From JAENVT01 sp963720775 (lineage in GTDB: Bacteria; Actinomycetota; Acidimicrobiia; Acidimicrobiales; Ilumatobacteraceae), in assembly GCA_963720775.1 (NCBI GenBank), contig CAVRGR010000004.1:1-64000 (forward strand): a stretch of 64,000 nt of DNA. Reading direction: 5' to 3'. Of this stretch, positions 51,224 through 59,964 are shown piece after piece. Numbering within the stretch: the stretch's first letter is position 1; each line of letters starts with the position of its first letter. The position numbers and the translations under genes are program-made. The notes under the pieces were generated by a model, which was not told the DNA's origin, did no database searches, and was given only the letters and a program-made list of their open reading frames with translations.

Positions 51224-52233
51224 GCATGATGGCGATGAACACGGCAATTCGCTCGGCGATGGACGTGATGATGGAACGCGACGACAACGTCGTGGTGTTC
51301 GGGGAAGACGTCGGCTACTTCGGTGGAGTGTTTCGCTGCACCGAGGGGCTGCTGGCCAAGTATGGCAGTGAGCGAGTTTTCGACACCCCGATCGCCGAGG
51401 GCGGCATCGTCGGCGCTGCGGTGGGAATGGGCGCGTACGGCCTGCGTCCGGTGATCGAGATCCAGTTCGCCGACTACGTCTACCCGGGCCTCGACCAACT
51501 GATCTCCGAAGCAGCCCGCCTGCGCTACCGATCAAGCGCCGAGTTCACGGCACCGCTCACTGTACGCATGCCATGCGGCGGGGGAATCCACGGCGGCCAG
51601 ACGCACAGCCAGAGCCCGGAGAGCCTGTTCACCCACGTGTGCGGATTGACCACCGTGATCCCGTCGAACCCGTTCGATGCCAAGGGGTTGCTCATCGCCT
51701 CGATCGAAGACGACGATCCGGTGATCTTCCTCGAACCGAAGCGGATCTACAACGGCCCGTTCGACGGTCACCACGAGAAACCTGTCGTGCCGTGGACCAA
51801 CCACCCGCTCGGCGAAGTACCCGACGGCTACTACCGCGTCGAGCTCGGCAAAGCGGCACTACGCCGGCCGGGCAACGATCTCACCGTGCTCGCCTACGGC
51901 ACCATGGTCTACGTCGCCGAAGCAGCAGCCGACGAAACAGGGATCGATGCCGAGATCATCGACCTGCGCACGTTGCTGCCGCTCGACACCGACACGATCG
52001 AGGCCTCCGTGCGCAAGACGGGACGGTGCGTCGTCGTTCACGAGGCGACACGAACCAGCGGGTTCGGAGCCGAGTTGTCGGCAACGGTGCAGGAGCTGTG
52101 CTTCTACCACCTCGAGGCGCCGATCGAGCGGGTCACTGGATGGGACACCCCGTATCCCCATGCACAGGAGTGGGACTACTTCCCCGGACCGGCCCGAGTC
52201 GGGGCGGCTTTCAAGCGCGTGATGGCGGCATGA
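51220..52233 (+). CDS. bkdA2: Branched-chain 2-oxoacid dehydrogenase E1 beta subunit
   Basis: The protein has 337 residues, a transketolase-like beta subunit with VFGEDVGYFGGVFR, FDTPIAEGGIVGAAVGMGAYG, the FADYVYPGLDQL stretch and the C-terminal VVHEATRTSGFGAELSA. It completes the E1 heterotetramer. Its ATG overlaps the alpha stop (ATGA), and the E2 gene starts 1 nt after its end. In the complex it shapes the active site together with the alpha chain. Confidence 0.93.
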   Translation: MSMMAMNTAIRSAMDVMMERDDNVVVFGEDVGYFGGVFRCTEGLLAKYGSERVFDTPIAEGGIVGAAVGMGAYGLRPVIEIQFADYVYPGLDQLISEAARLRYRSSAEFTAPLTVRMPCGGGIHGGQTHSQSPESLFTHVCGLTTVIPSNPFDAKGLLIASIEDDDPVIFLEPKRIYNGPFDGHHEKPVVPWTNHPLGEVPDGYYRVELGKAALRRPGNDLTVLAYGTMVYVAEAAADETGIDAEIIDLRTLLPLDTDTIEASVRKTGRCVVVHEATRTSGFGAELSATVQELCFYHLEAPIERVTGWDTPYPHAQEWDYFPGPARVGAAFKRVMAA

Positions 52234-52234
52234 C

Positions 52235-53488
52235 GTGAGCGAATACGTGGTGAAGCTGCCTGATGTCGGCGAAGGAATCGCCGAAGCCGAGATCGTCGAG
52301 TGGCATGTGAACGTCGGCGACACGATCGCCGAAGACCAAGTGATGGTCGAGGTGATGACCGACAAGGCGACGGTCGAGCTGCCCTCGCCCGTGTCCGGCG
52401 TCGTCACGGCGGTCGGCGCGGCTGTCGGTGAGATCCTGGCGGTCGGGTCGCCACTGATTCGGATCGACACCGGCAACGGGGTCACCGGCGAGGTTCCACT
52501 TGCTGCGGAGCCCGCTGCTCAACCCGTCGCCCTACCGCCTGCGCCGGTAGCGCCGCCCCCCGCACCATCGGCAGACGACGCGGTGGTACCCGCCGTCGCG
52601 ACACCTGCAGCTGAGCCCAAGGCTGCACCGATCGCCGCGCCCGCGGTTCGCCAACGAGCCGCAACGCTCGGCATCGACCTCGCCGGCGTCAGCGGCACGG
52701 GGCCCGACGGGCGCGTCACGCACGCCGACCTCGACGCCCAGCTGTCGCTGGCGCGGCCGACGCCGGGCGCGTCCGGCCCGATCGCCGACGACGTCATCGA
52801 CGCGGTCCCGGTCGTCGGCCTGCGGCGCAACATCGCCCAGCGAATGCAGCTCGCCAAGGAACGAATTCCCCACTTCACCTACGTCGAGGAGGTCGATGTC
52901 ACCGACGTCGAACGCCTACGCGCCACGCTGAACGAGCAACAACACGACGACGCTCCGAAGCTCACCGTCCTGCCGTTCCTGATGCGCGCCGTGGTCGTCG
53001 CGGTCAGAGACTTCCCGCAAGTGAACGCCAGGTACGACGACGAGAACGGTGTGGTCAACCGTCACCGATCGGTCCATCTCGGCATTGCGGCACAGACGCC
53101 CAAGGGTCTGATGGTTCCCGTCGTGATGCACGCCGACGCACGCGATCTGTGGGACAGCGCCGCAGAGGTCTCCCGGCTGGCTGCTGCAGCTCGTACCAAC
53201 AAGGTCACCCTCGAGGAGCTGACCGGCTCGACCCTCACGATCACAAGCCTCGGGTCGTTGGGTGGGATCGTGTCGACTCCGATCATCAACTACCCGGAAG
53301 TGGCGATCGTCGGCGTCAACAAGATCGCGACCCGACCCGTGTACGTCGATGGAGTGCTGCTCCCCCGGCAGGTCATGAACCTGTCGTCCTCGTTCGACCA
53401 TCGAGTCGTCGACGGCGCCGACGCGGCCGGGTTCATCCAACGGATCAAGACCCTTCTCGAGACACCGGCGCTTCTGTTCATCGCGTAA
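52235..53488 (+). CDS. bkdB: Dihydrolipoamide acyltransferase (E2) of the branched-chain complex
   Basis: The protein has 417 residues. An N-terminal lipoyl domain carries the lipoylated Lys in MTDKATVELPSP (about residue 43). An Ala/Pro linker and a peripheral-subunit-binding domain (RQRAATLGIDLAGVSGTGPDGRV) lead to the acyltransferase domain with the FDHRVVDGADAA active site. It passes the branched acyl group to CoA. GTG 52235 starts 1 nt after the beta stop. No E3 (lipoamide dehydrogenase) gene follows, unlike the Pseudomonas operon, so E3 must be encoded elsewhere. Confidence 0.93.
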   Translation: MSEYVVKLPDVGEGIAEAEIVEWHVNVGDTIAEDQVMVEVMTDKATVELPSPVSGVVTAVGAAVGEILAVGSPLIRIDTGNGVTGEVPLAAEPAAQPVALPPAPVAPPPAPSADDAVVPAVATPAAEPKAAPIAAPAVRQRAATLGIDLAGVSGTGPDGRVTHADLDAQLSLARPTPGASGPIADDVIDAVPVVGLRRNIAQRMQLAKERIPHFTYVEEVDVTDVERLRATLNEQQHDDAPKLTVLPFLMRAVVVAVRDFPQVNARYDDENGVVNRHRSVHLGIAAQTPKGLMVPVVMHADARDLWDSAAEVSRLAAAARTNKVTLEELTGSTLTITSLGSLGGIVSTPIINYPEVAIVGVNKIATRPVYVDGVLLPRQVMNLSSSFDHRVVDGADAAGFIQRIKTLLETPALLFIA

Positions 53489-53517
53489 CAGGCCGCGCCT
53501 GGCATGCTGGTGAATCC

Positions 53518-54129
53518 ATGAGCGTCGCTGCACCAACCCTCACCGGCACCCACGTCCAACTCGAGCAGTTGTCGCTAGATCTCGCCGAGGAGTTGACCGC
53601 CGCCGGCAACGAAGACCGATCGACGTATGCGTGGACTGCAGTGCCACCGACGGTCGAAGGAATGAAGCGCTACATCGCCGGACTGCTGCAGGATCAGCGG
53701 GCGCGCAGCGCTGTGCCATTCGTCCAACGACGGCTCAGCGATGGTGCGCTGGTCGGGTGCACCCGGTACTTGCGCCTCGAATGGTGGGGTGGCCACGACT
53801 TGCCCGACGAGGTGGAGATCGGCGGCACGTGGCTGGCAGCCTCGGCACAGCGCACGGCGATCAACACGGAGGCGAAGTACCTGTTGTTGGGCAATGCCTT
53901 CGACACCTGGAACGTGCACCGCGTCTCGATCTGCACCGACGCCAGGAACACGCTCAGCCGAACAGCCATCCTGCGAATCGGGGCGGCGTTCGAAGGGATC
54001 CTGCGCAGTCACCGCGGCTCGTACGCCGCAGGCGAGGAGAACCTCGTCGCTCGCGACTCGGCGATGTACTCGGTGATCCGCAGTGACTGGCCGGCGATCA
54101 AGAGCGGCCTGGAAGCAAGGCTGCGATGA
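53518..54129 (+). CDS. GNAT-family N-acetyltransferase
   Basis: The protein has 203 residues of the Rim/Acetyltransf_3 type: GTHVQLEQLSLDLAEEL at the start, then VGCTRYLRLEWWGG, EIGGTWLAASAQRTAINTEAKYLLL and RVSICTDARNTLSRTAILRIGAAFEG. The central segment corresponds to the acetyl-CoA loop (usually R/QxxGxG/A), here AQRTAIN, as in RimJ/RimL relatives. The target is unknown. It overlaps the following SDR gene by 4 nt, which suggests one transcript with it. Confidence 0.83.
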   Translation: MSVAAPTLTGTHVQLEQLSLDLAEELTAAGNEDRSTYAWTAVPPTVEGMKRYIAGLLQDQRARSAVPFVQRRLSDGALVGCTRYLRLEWWGGHDLPDEVEIGGTWLAASAQRTAINTEAKYLLLGNAFDTWNVHRVSICTDARNTLSRTAILRIGAAFEGILRSHRGSYAAGEENLVARDSAMYSVIRSDWPAIKSGLEARLR

Positions 54130-54872
54130 CCGAGCCGGACGGCGAGCGGCCCGTGATGCTGGTGACGGGTGGAAGCCGCGGCATCGGCGCGGCTATCTGC
54201 CGGCTCGCCGCGGCCGCCGGATACACCGTCGTGGTCAACTACGCGGCCAGCGCCGACATCGCGGCAGCCTTGGCCGACGACATCGGCAACGAGTCGTTCG
54301 CTGTGCAAGCCGACGTGGCCGACGAGGCGGCGGTGTTGGCGATGTTCACGGCGATCGACGATCGCTGCGGCCAGATCGACGTGCTGGTCAACAACGCCGG
54401 CATAGCCGGGAGCTTCGGCACCCTCGATACGTACACGGTCGAAGCGCTCGATCGACTGTGGGCCGTCAACCTCACTGGGGCCTTCATCTGTGCGCGAGAG
54501 GCCGCGCAGCGAATGCGCGCCGATGGTCGAGGCGGTTCGATCGTCAACATCTCCTCGAAGGCGGCGGTGCTCGGTGGTACCAACGAATGGGTTCACTACG
54601 CGGCCTCGAAAGGGGCGATCGACACCATGACGATCGGCCTCGCCAAGGAGTTGGCGCCACACAGCATCCGGGTCAACGCCGTCCGACCGGGCCTGATCGC
54701 CAGCGACTTCCACCTGCACGCCTCACCGGGACGAGTCGAGCGGATGATGCCAATGGTTCCGATGCAGCGGGTCGGTACACCGGAGGAAGTGGCCGAAGCA
54801 GTGGTTTGGCTCGCCTCGCCTGCCGCCAGCTACGTGACCGGTGCGTTCATCGAAGTCACCGGGGGCCGCTGA
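54126..54872 (+). CDS. FabG-like short-chain dehydrogenase/reductase
   Basis: The protein has 248 residues and a classical SDR: TGGSRGIGAAICRLA, NNAGIAG, Ser in VNISSKAAV, Tyr and Lys in HYAASKGAID, and the C-terminal ASYVTGAFIEVTGGR. It could reduce a 3-oxoacyl or similar carbonyl group; the substrate is not shown. ATGA overlap with the GNAT gene. Its last 43 nt overlap the convergent MFS gene. Confidence 0.87.
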   Translation: MTEPDGERPVMLVTGGSRGIGAAICRLAAAAGYTVVVNYAASADIAAALADDIGNESFAVQADVADEAAVLAMFTAIDDRCGQIDVLVNNAGIAGSFGTLDTYTVEALDRLWAVNLTGAFICAREAAQRMRADGRGGSIVNISSKAAVLGGTNEWVHYAASKGAIDTMTIGLAKELAPHSIRVNAVRPGLIASDFHLHASPGRVERMMPMVPMQRVGTPEEVAEAVVWLASPAASYVTGAFIEVTGGR

Positions 54873-56041
54873 CTCTCGGCAACGCGCACCATGTGGCGCA
54901 CCCACAAACCCACGGCGATGGTCGCGATGCAAGCTCCCAGGGTGACGGGCGGTAGCACGCCCGGTCCGTGAGCATCGAAGAGCTGTCCGAGCGACCATGG
55001 CATCACCAGACCACCCAACCCGGCGGCGCCGATGAAGGCCGACGTGGCCGCACCGGACAGGGCAAAGTGCGATTCTGCGTAACCGATCATCGAAGCGAAC
55101 TGCGGCGCGATCGAGAAGCCGAACAGGAACGTGACGATCCACAGGCCGATGTTCCCGCCGTTGACGATCACCAGCAGCAACGACGAGAACAGGGCAACCG
55201 ACATCGACCCGGTCAGCATCCACCCCGGGCTGAAGCGACCGGCCAGCCAGATCGAGGCGAGCCGACCGAGTGAGAAGCCGACCCAGAAGGTGGCCGTCAC
55301 CCCTGTCGCCGTGTTGGCACCGCCGTAGCCGATCTCTTCCACGTACGAGTGGATCCAGTTGGCAAAGCCGATCTCGAGCGCGACGTAGACGAAGAAGAAC
55401 AGGGCGACAACGGCCAGCTGGCCGCGGCGGCTCATGGAGACGGCCGTCGCCTCCGGTGGGCGCCCGGCGGCGCGGGTCTTCATCGGCGGCGGGACCCTGA
55501 ACAGCTTGACCGCGCAGATGCCGGCCAACACCGCAAGCGGCACGACGATCGGCCACAGGGAATGGCTCCAGGCGATTGCTCGATTGGTCATCAGAGGCGA
55601 CGTCAGCGCACCGAGGGCGAAGAAGAGGTGCAGCGCGTTGAGCGCCGCGCCTGGTGACTCGGGACGACTCCACACCACCAACGTGTTGCCGGAGACGTCG
55701 CCGATACCGGAAACGACGCCGAGCAACGAGAAGACCCCGACCATTGCGACGAGGTCGCGGAGCTGGGAGATCACGGCGATGTTGACCAGCGACAGGATCA
55801 TGCATCCCGCCCACATCCGGTGACCGATGCCGCGATCGAGACCTCGACCACCCAGGAAGGACCCAAGCATGTAGCCGATCGACTGCCCGACGAACACGAG
55901 TGCGATCCCGCCGTTGTCGGTTCCGACGCGATCGCGGAGATGCGACAAAGCCGTGCCCGCAAAGGTGAGCGATGCGCCCAGGCCCAGGAAACCAACCAGG
56001 TAGACCCACACGGGGACATCCCGGTGTCCCTGCGTTTCCAT
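54830..56041 (-). CDS. MFS transporter
   Basis: The protein has 403 residues and 12 predicted transmembrane helices, with a central basic loop (KTRAAGRPPEATAV). The GRGLDRGIGHRMW loop after helix 2 is the MFS signature position, and FANWIHSYVEEIGYGGANTATGVTATFWVGFSLGRL lies in the second half. The pattern resembles the FucP/sugar-type group, but no substrate can be named. ATG 56041 is preferred over GTG 56044. The gene end overlaps the SDR gene by 43 nt in convergent orientation. Confidence 0.83.
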   Translation of the reverse strand: METQGHRDVPVWVYLVGFLGLGASLTFAGTALSHLRDRVGTDNGGIALVFVGQSIGYMLGSFLGGRGLDRGIGHRMWAGCMILSLVNIAVISQLRDLVAMVGVFSLLGVVSGIGDVSGNTLVVWSRPESPGAALNALHLFFALGALTSPLMTNRAIAWSHSLWPIVVPLAVLAGICAVKLFRVPPPMKTRAAGRPPEATAVSMSRRGQLAVVALFFFVYVALEIGFANWIHSYVEEIGYGGANTATGVTATFWVGFSLGRLASIWLAGRFSPGWMLTGSMSVALFSSLLLVIVNGGNIGLWIVTFLFGFSIAPQFASMIGYAESHFALSGAATSAFIGAAGLGGLVMPWSLGQLFDAHGPGVLPPVTLGACIATIAVGLWVRHMVRVAESQRPPVTSMNAPVT

Positions 56042-56079
56042 CACGATGATCGTAGAGGTCCCACTAGCGTGCCCCCCGC

Positions 56080-56667
56080 ATGCGCATCGTCCTCGTCGTG
56101 GCTCACCCCGACCCGAACAGCTTCAGCCACAACATCGCCGCGACGGCTCTCGCCACGCTCGAGAGCTGCGGCCACGAGGTGACCGTGCTCGACCTGTACG
56201 CCGAGGAGTTTCGCACGGCGATGACACGCGAAGAACGCGTCGCGTACCACAGCGACCGGCCGCTGCTCGACCCGGTGGTCGAGCGTCACGCCGCGCTCGT
56301 GAAGCAGGCCGAAGCACTTATATTCGTCTATCCGACCTGGTGGAGCATGATGCCGGCGATCCTGAAGGGTTGGCTGGAACGAGTGATGGTGCCGGGCGTC
56401 GGTTTCGTGTTCGACGAGCGCCATCACGTCCGACGAGGCCTCGTCAACGTTCACAGAGTCGTCGGGATCTCGACGTATGGGGCGTCCTGGATGTACGTGA
56501 AGGCGATTCACGACAACGGCCGCCGAACGTTGCTCCGTGCGCTGAGGCTCAACACCGCGTTGCTCACGCGAAGATCCTGGCTGGCGCTGTACAAGATGGA
56601 CTCGACCACGCAGCAGCGCCGGGCCGCGTTCGTACGACGAGTCGAGCGGAAGATGCGCTCGTTGTGA
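56080..56667 (+). CDS. NAD(P)H-quinone oxidoreductase-like flavodoxin-fold protein, first of pair
   Basis: The protein has 195 residues. The flavodoxin-like NQO fold shows VLVVAHPDPNSFSHNIAATAL, the FYPTWW motif as IFVYPTWWSMMPAILKGWLERV, and ISTYGASW before the C-terminus. It should bind FMN or FAD and reduce quinones by two electrons. A paralogue overlaps its stop by 4 nt, so the two are made together, perhaps as a heterodimer. The ATG at 56080 is preceded by the MFS start in divergent orientation. Confidence 0.83.
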   Translation: MRIVLVVAHPDPNSFSHNIAATALATLESCGHEVTVLDLYAEEFRTAMTREERVAYHSDRPLLDPVVERHAALVKQAEALIFVYPTWWSMMPAILKGWLERVMVPGVGFVFDERHHVRRGLVNVHRVVGISTYGASWMYVKAIHDNGRRTLLRALRLNTALLTRRSWLALYKMDSTTQQRRAAFVRRVERKMRSL

Positions 56668-57251
56668 AGACCTACGTCGTGTACTGCCATCCCGACCCCG
56701 ACTCGTTCACGGCGGCGGTGAAGCGACGAGCAGTCGATGCGCTGCGGTCCGCCGGTCATGAGGTACGGATTTCCGACCTCTACGCCGACAGCTTCGACCC
56801 AACGATGACGCTCGAGGAGGTGCGCGATCATCTCGGGCCCCCGGAGCACAAGCCCGGCGTCGCCGGATACTGCGAGAACCTCTTGTGGTGCGAGGCATTG
56901 GTGTTCATCTACCCGACGTGGTGGAGCGGGCAGCCGGCGATGCTCAAGGGTTGGCTCGACCGCGTGCTGATACGCGGTGTCGCCTGGGACCTGCCCGACG
57001 GCGCGACCCGCATCGTCCGACGACTCACGAACGTGCGCAAGTTGTTCGCCGTTACGACGCACGGATCGTCCCGGTTCATCAACCTCCTCGAGGGCGAGAC
57101 GGGCCGACGAGTGATCAGCAGAGCAGTGCGCGTTCTCTGCCGTCGAACCGCTCGTACCACATGGCTCTCGCTCTACGGCATCGACCGCGCGACCGCGGCC
57201 CAGCGCGAAGCGTTCCTCGAGCGTGTCGGGAGCAAGTTCGGTCGACTCTGA
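56664..57251 (+). CDS. NAD(P)H-quinone oxidoreductase-like flavodoxin-fold protein, second of pair
   Basis: The protein has 195 residues, the same length as its neighbour, with YVVYCHPDPDSFTAAVKRRA, VFIYPTWWSGQPAMLKGWLDRV and VTTHGSSRFINLL. GTG 56664 overlaps the preceding stop (GTGA). The duplication with equal length and tight coupling points to a joint function. It is convergent with the RNA methyltransferase gene, 3 nt apart. Confidence 0.82.
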   Translation: MKTYVVYCHPDPDSFTAAVKRRAVDALRSAGHEVRISDLYADSFDPTMTLEEVRDHLGPPEHKPGVAGYCENLLWCEALVFIYPTWWSGQPAMLKGWLDRVLIRGVAWDLPDGATRIVRRLTNVRKLFAVTTHGSSRFINLLEGETGRRVISRAVRVLCRRTARTTWLSLYGIDRATAAQREAFLERVGSKFGRL

Positions 57252-57254
57252 TCG

Positions 57255-58421
57255 TCATGGCCGCTCGAACCTCGTGACGACCTCGACGTGGTGCGTTTGC
57301 GGAAACAGGTCGTGCACCGTGGATCGAACATGGACGTAGCCGGCGTCGCGGAGCAGGCCCGCGTCACGTGCGAGCGACACGGCATCGCAACTGACGAGCA
57401 CCAATCTCGAAGCGCCCGTCGCCGTCAGCACCGCCGCAGCTTGCTTGCCGAGCCCGCTTCGCGACGGGTCGGCGATGACCAGGTCGGCCGCCCGGGGCGT
57501 CCATCGTTCTACCGGCGAGCACACGATGTCGGTACGTCGGTCGGTGAGGTTGACGGCGGCATCGGCGCACGCCGACGCGGAAGCCTCGATGACGGTGGTC
57601 GATCCCGCGGGCAGCGCCGAAGCAAAGAGCCCGACCCCGCCATAGGCGTCGACGACCGCGTCGAGCGCGCCCAGATCCTCGCACTCTTCACGGATCGCGG
57701 CGACCAGCAGCTCTGCGGCTGCCGGCCCGGACTGGAAGAACGACGCAGCACTGATCCGCAGGCTCTTGCCCGCCACGACCTCGTGCACCACGGCATCTGC
57801 CCCGACGGCGACATCAGATGGCAGGTCGAGCAGCTCGACATCGCCTTGCGCAACCCACGCCGACCGGTCGCCCGTCGCTGCCCCGACGCGCAGGCCGACC
57901 TCACCGTCGCCCCGAACGCGCACCGCATCGAGCAGATCCTCCAGCAACGGATGGCTGACAGGACAGCCGGGGAGCTCGACCACGTCGTGCGAGCTACGAC
58001 CGCGAAGCCCGAGACGACCATGGCGACCCACGGCGAGGCGGAGCGTCGTGCGGTACGACCATGCCGGCACGGAGGATCCGACAGCCACGACCGGGTCGGC
58101 GATCCTGCCAGTTCGCTTCAAGGCTTCGATGACGACCTCGGCCTTCAACCCCAGTTGCGTTCCGGCCGCAACGTGCTGCCACGAGCAACCACCGCACCCG
58201 GCGGCGTGGGCCGGGCACGGAGGCTCGACGCGGTGGGGAGAGGGTTCGACAGCTGTCACCATCTGGGCGCGCACGTAGTCCTTCTTGGCCTGGATGATCT
58301 CAATCTCCACCAGTTCGCCGGGAAGGGCGTCACGGACGAACGCGACACGACCATCGGCCAATCGGGCAATCGCGTCACCACCGGCGGCCATCTTCTCGAC
58401 TCGCACGACAGTGGACGACAT
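57255..58421 (-). CDS. TrmA/RlmC-family RNA (uracil-5-)methyltransferase
   Basis: The protein has 388 residues. An N-terminal TRAM domain (RVEKMAAGGDAIARLADGRVAFV, LPGELVEIEI) precedes the iron-sulfur cysteines (CPAHAAGCGGCSWQH) and a SAM-dependent methyltransferase domain with VVDAYGGVGLFA, ADPSRSGLG and the catalytic Cys in VLVSCDAVSLARD. The target is a uridine in tRNA or rRNA. The motif after the Cys is SCD rather than the common SCNP/SCDP, as in some actinobacterial members. ATG 58421 is preferred; it is divergent from rpe. Confidence 0.86.
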   Translation of the reverse strand: MSSTVVRVEKMAAGGDAIARLADGRVAFVRDALPGELVEIEIIQAKKDYVRAQMVTAVEPSPHRVEPPCPAHAAGCGGCSWQHVAAGTQLGLKAEVVIEALKRTGRIADPVVAVGSSVPAWSYRTTLRLAVGRHGRLGLRGRSSHDVVELPGCPVSHPLLEDLLDAVRVRGDGEVGLRVGAATGDRSAWVAQGDVELLDLPSDVAVGADAVVHEVVAGKSLRISAASFFQSGPAAAELLVAAIREECEDLGALDAVVDAYGGVGLFASALPAGSTTVIEASASACADAAVNLTDRRTDIVCSPVERWTPRAADLVIADPSRSGLGKQAAAVLTATGASRLVLVSCDAVSLARDAGLLRDAGYVHVRSTVHDLFPQTHHVEVVTRFERP

Positions 58422-58475
58422 CGTTGTCGACTGTAGATCTCGGCTCGGCCCACACACCCACTACCCTCGTCGGTG

Positions 58476-59159
58476 ATGCTGCGACCAATCGCAATCGCCC
58501 CGAGTGTCTTGTCGGCCGACTTCGCCAAGCTCGGCGACGAGGTAGCTGCCCTGGAAGCGGCTGGAGTCGACAGGATCCAGTGGGACGTGATGGACGGCCA
58601 ATTCGTCCCGAATCTCACCGTAGGGCCCGATGTGATCGCCGCGGCGCGGCGGCACACGTCGTTGCCGTTCGAGGCGCATCTGATGGTGTTGACGCCCGAC
58701 GTCATGGCTGCCGAGTACGTGCGTGCCGGGTGCCAGCGCTTGATCGTCCACGCTGAAGCTTGCACTCACCTGCACCGCACCTTGGGCAACATCGTCTCAT
58801 TGGGTGCAACCGCGGGCGTTGCGCTCAGCCCGGCAACACCGGCCGATGCCGTGGCCTATGTGCTCGACCTGGTCGACCTGGTGCTGGTGATGACCGTGAA
58901 CCCCGGCTTCGGCGGTCAGCAGTACATCGCCACCATGGAACCGAAGATCGCTGAAGTCAGGCGGATGCTGCAGGAGGCGGGGCGTGACCCCGACATCGAT
59001 GTCGAAGTCGACGGAGGAATCGGGCCAGAGACGATCGCCGCAGCGGCGGCTGCCGGCGCCAACGTGTTCGTCGCCGGCAGCGCGTTGTATCGCGATCCGC
59101 TCGGCCTCGAGCACGCCGTCAAGGATCTTCGGGCGAGGGCTACCGCTGCTCTGCCGTGA
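58476..59159 (+). CDS. rpe: Ribulose-phosphate 3-epimerase
   Basis: The protein has 227 residues, the normal length. It has IAPSVLSADFAKLGDEV, DVMDGQFVPNLTVGP with the catalytic Asp and metal ligands, HLMVLTPD, MTVNPGFGGQQYI and DGGIGPETI with the second catalytic Asp. It interconverts ribulose-5-phosphate and xylulose-5-phosphate in the pentose phosphate pathway. ATG 58476 or GTG 58473 can start it. Its last 20 nt overlap the convergent gene at 59140. Confidence 0.93.
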   Translation: MLRPIAIAPSVLSADFAKLGDEVAALEAAGVDRIQWDVMDGQFVPNLTVGPDVIAAARRHTSLPFEAHLMVLTPDVMAAEYVRAGCQRLIVHAEACTHLHRTLGNIVSLGATAGVALSPATPADAVAYVLDLVDLVLVMTVNPGFGGQQYIATMEPKIAEVRRMLQEAGRDPDIDVEVDGGIGPETIAAAAAAGANVFVAGSALYRDPLGLEHAVKDLRARATAALP

Positions 59160-59928
59160 CCCGAACATCGATCTGGTCGTCGTCGCTGTGCTGACGGTCG
59201 CGCTGAACCTCTAGAGGAGGTGGCAGATCGTCGTGAGCCGCGTCGCGGATCGTGCGGACCATCGCGAAGACCAACAGCTTGACTGCGGCCAGCACGATGA
59301 GCACCCCGATCGCGATCCCCAGCGGTTTGAGCACAGCCTTCAGCAACGATCGTTTGGCGTTCTTGAGTGGTGTCAACACACCCGTATCGACGTCGGTTCC
59401 GTCGGCGAGGAGCGTCTTCACGCCGTCTTCGAAGCGAGGGCACCGCACGTCGGTGTCGTTCACCCCGATCACTGCGTCGCCACCGAACAGCGGCGCCGCC
59501 ACCCGCACCTTGGAGCTCAGCACACCCGTCGCGGCATCGGGCGCTGCACCGACGAGGTACTCCTCACCCGGACGCAGGAACCTGATGTCGTCGCCATAGC
59601 GCACGTCGACGATCGTGTCGACCGCGTAGCCGTCGAGGCTGCCTGCGCGGATCTGCTCGACGCCAAAGCGTGCCGTGGTCGCGTCGGCGTCGGCCAAGGT
59701 CGCTACGAACACAGCGATCGGCGCCGGAGGAGCGGTACAGCCGGCGGGTACGACGATCAAGGGAGCCGACACCACGTGCGGATCCACGATCGGCGGTGGC
59801 TGCTCGACCGGAGGCACCTCCGTCGTCGACGGAGCGGTCTGCGGTTCTGTGGGCGGCGCGGCGCGGACCGGGGTCGCGAAGAACGCGGCGATCAGGATCC
59901 CGGAGAAAGCCCAAGGCAGCTGTCGCAC
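59140..59928 (-). CDS. Secreted/membrane protein of unknown function
   Basis: The protein has 262 residues. A signal peptide (LPWAFSGILIAAFFATPVRA) is followed by a Pro/Thr-rich linker, an outside domain with two Cys (PAGCTAPPA and VRCPRFE) and an RYGDDIRFLRPGEEYLVGA strand region. One C-terminal transmembrane helix (LGIAIGVLIVLAAVKLLVFAMV) and a charged cytoplasmic tail complete it. I recognise no family. The layout, an outside domain with an inner helix, suggests an envelope role. GTG 59928 starts it; its end overlaps rpe. Confidence 0.65.
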   Translation of the reverse strand: MRQLPWAFSGILIAAFFATPVRAAPPTEPQTAPSTTEVPPVEQPPPIVDPHVVSAPLIVVPAGCTAPPAPIAVFVATLADADATTARFGVEQIRAGSLDGYAVDTIVDVRYGDDIRFLRPGEEYLVGAAPDAATGVLSSKVRVAAPLFGGDAVIGVNDTDVRCPRFEDGVKTLLADGTDVDTGVLTPLKNAKRSLLKAVLKPLGIAIGVLIVLAAVKLLVFAMVRTIRDAAHDDLPPPLEVQRDRQHSDDDQIDVRVTAEQR

Positions 59929-59964
59929 GAAACCACGCTACTGATCAACGCCCACCCGAACTGG

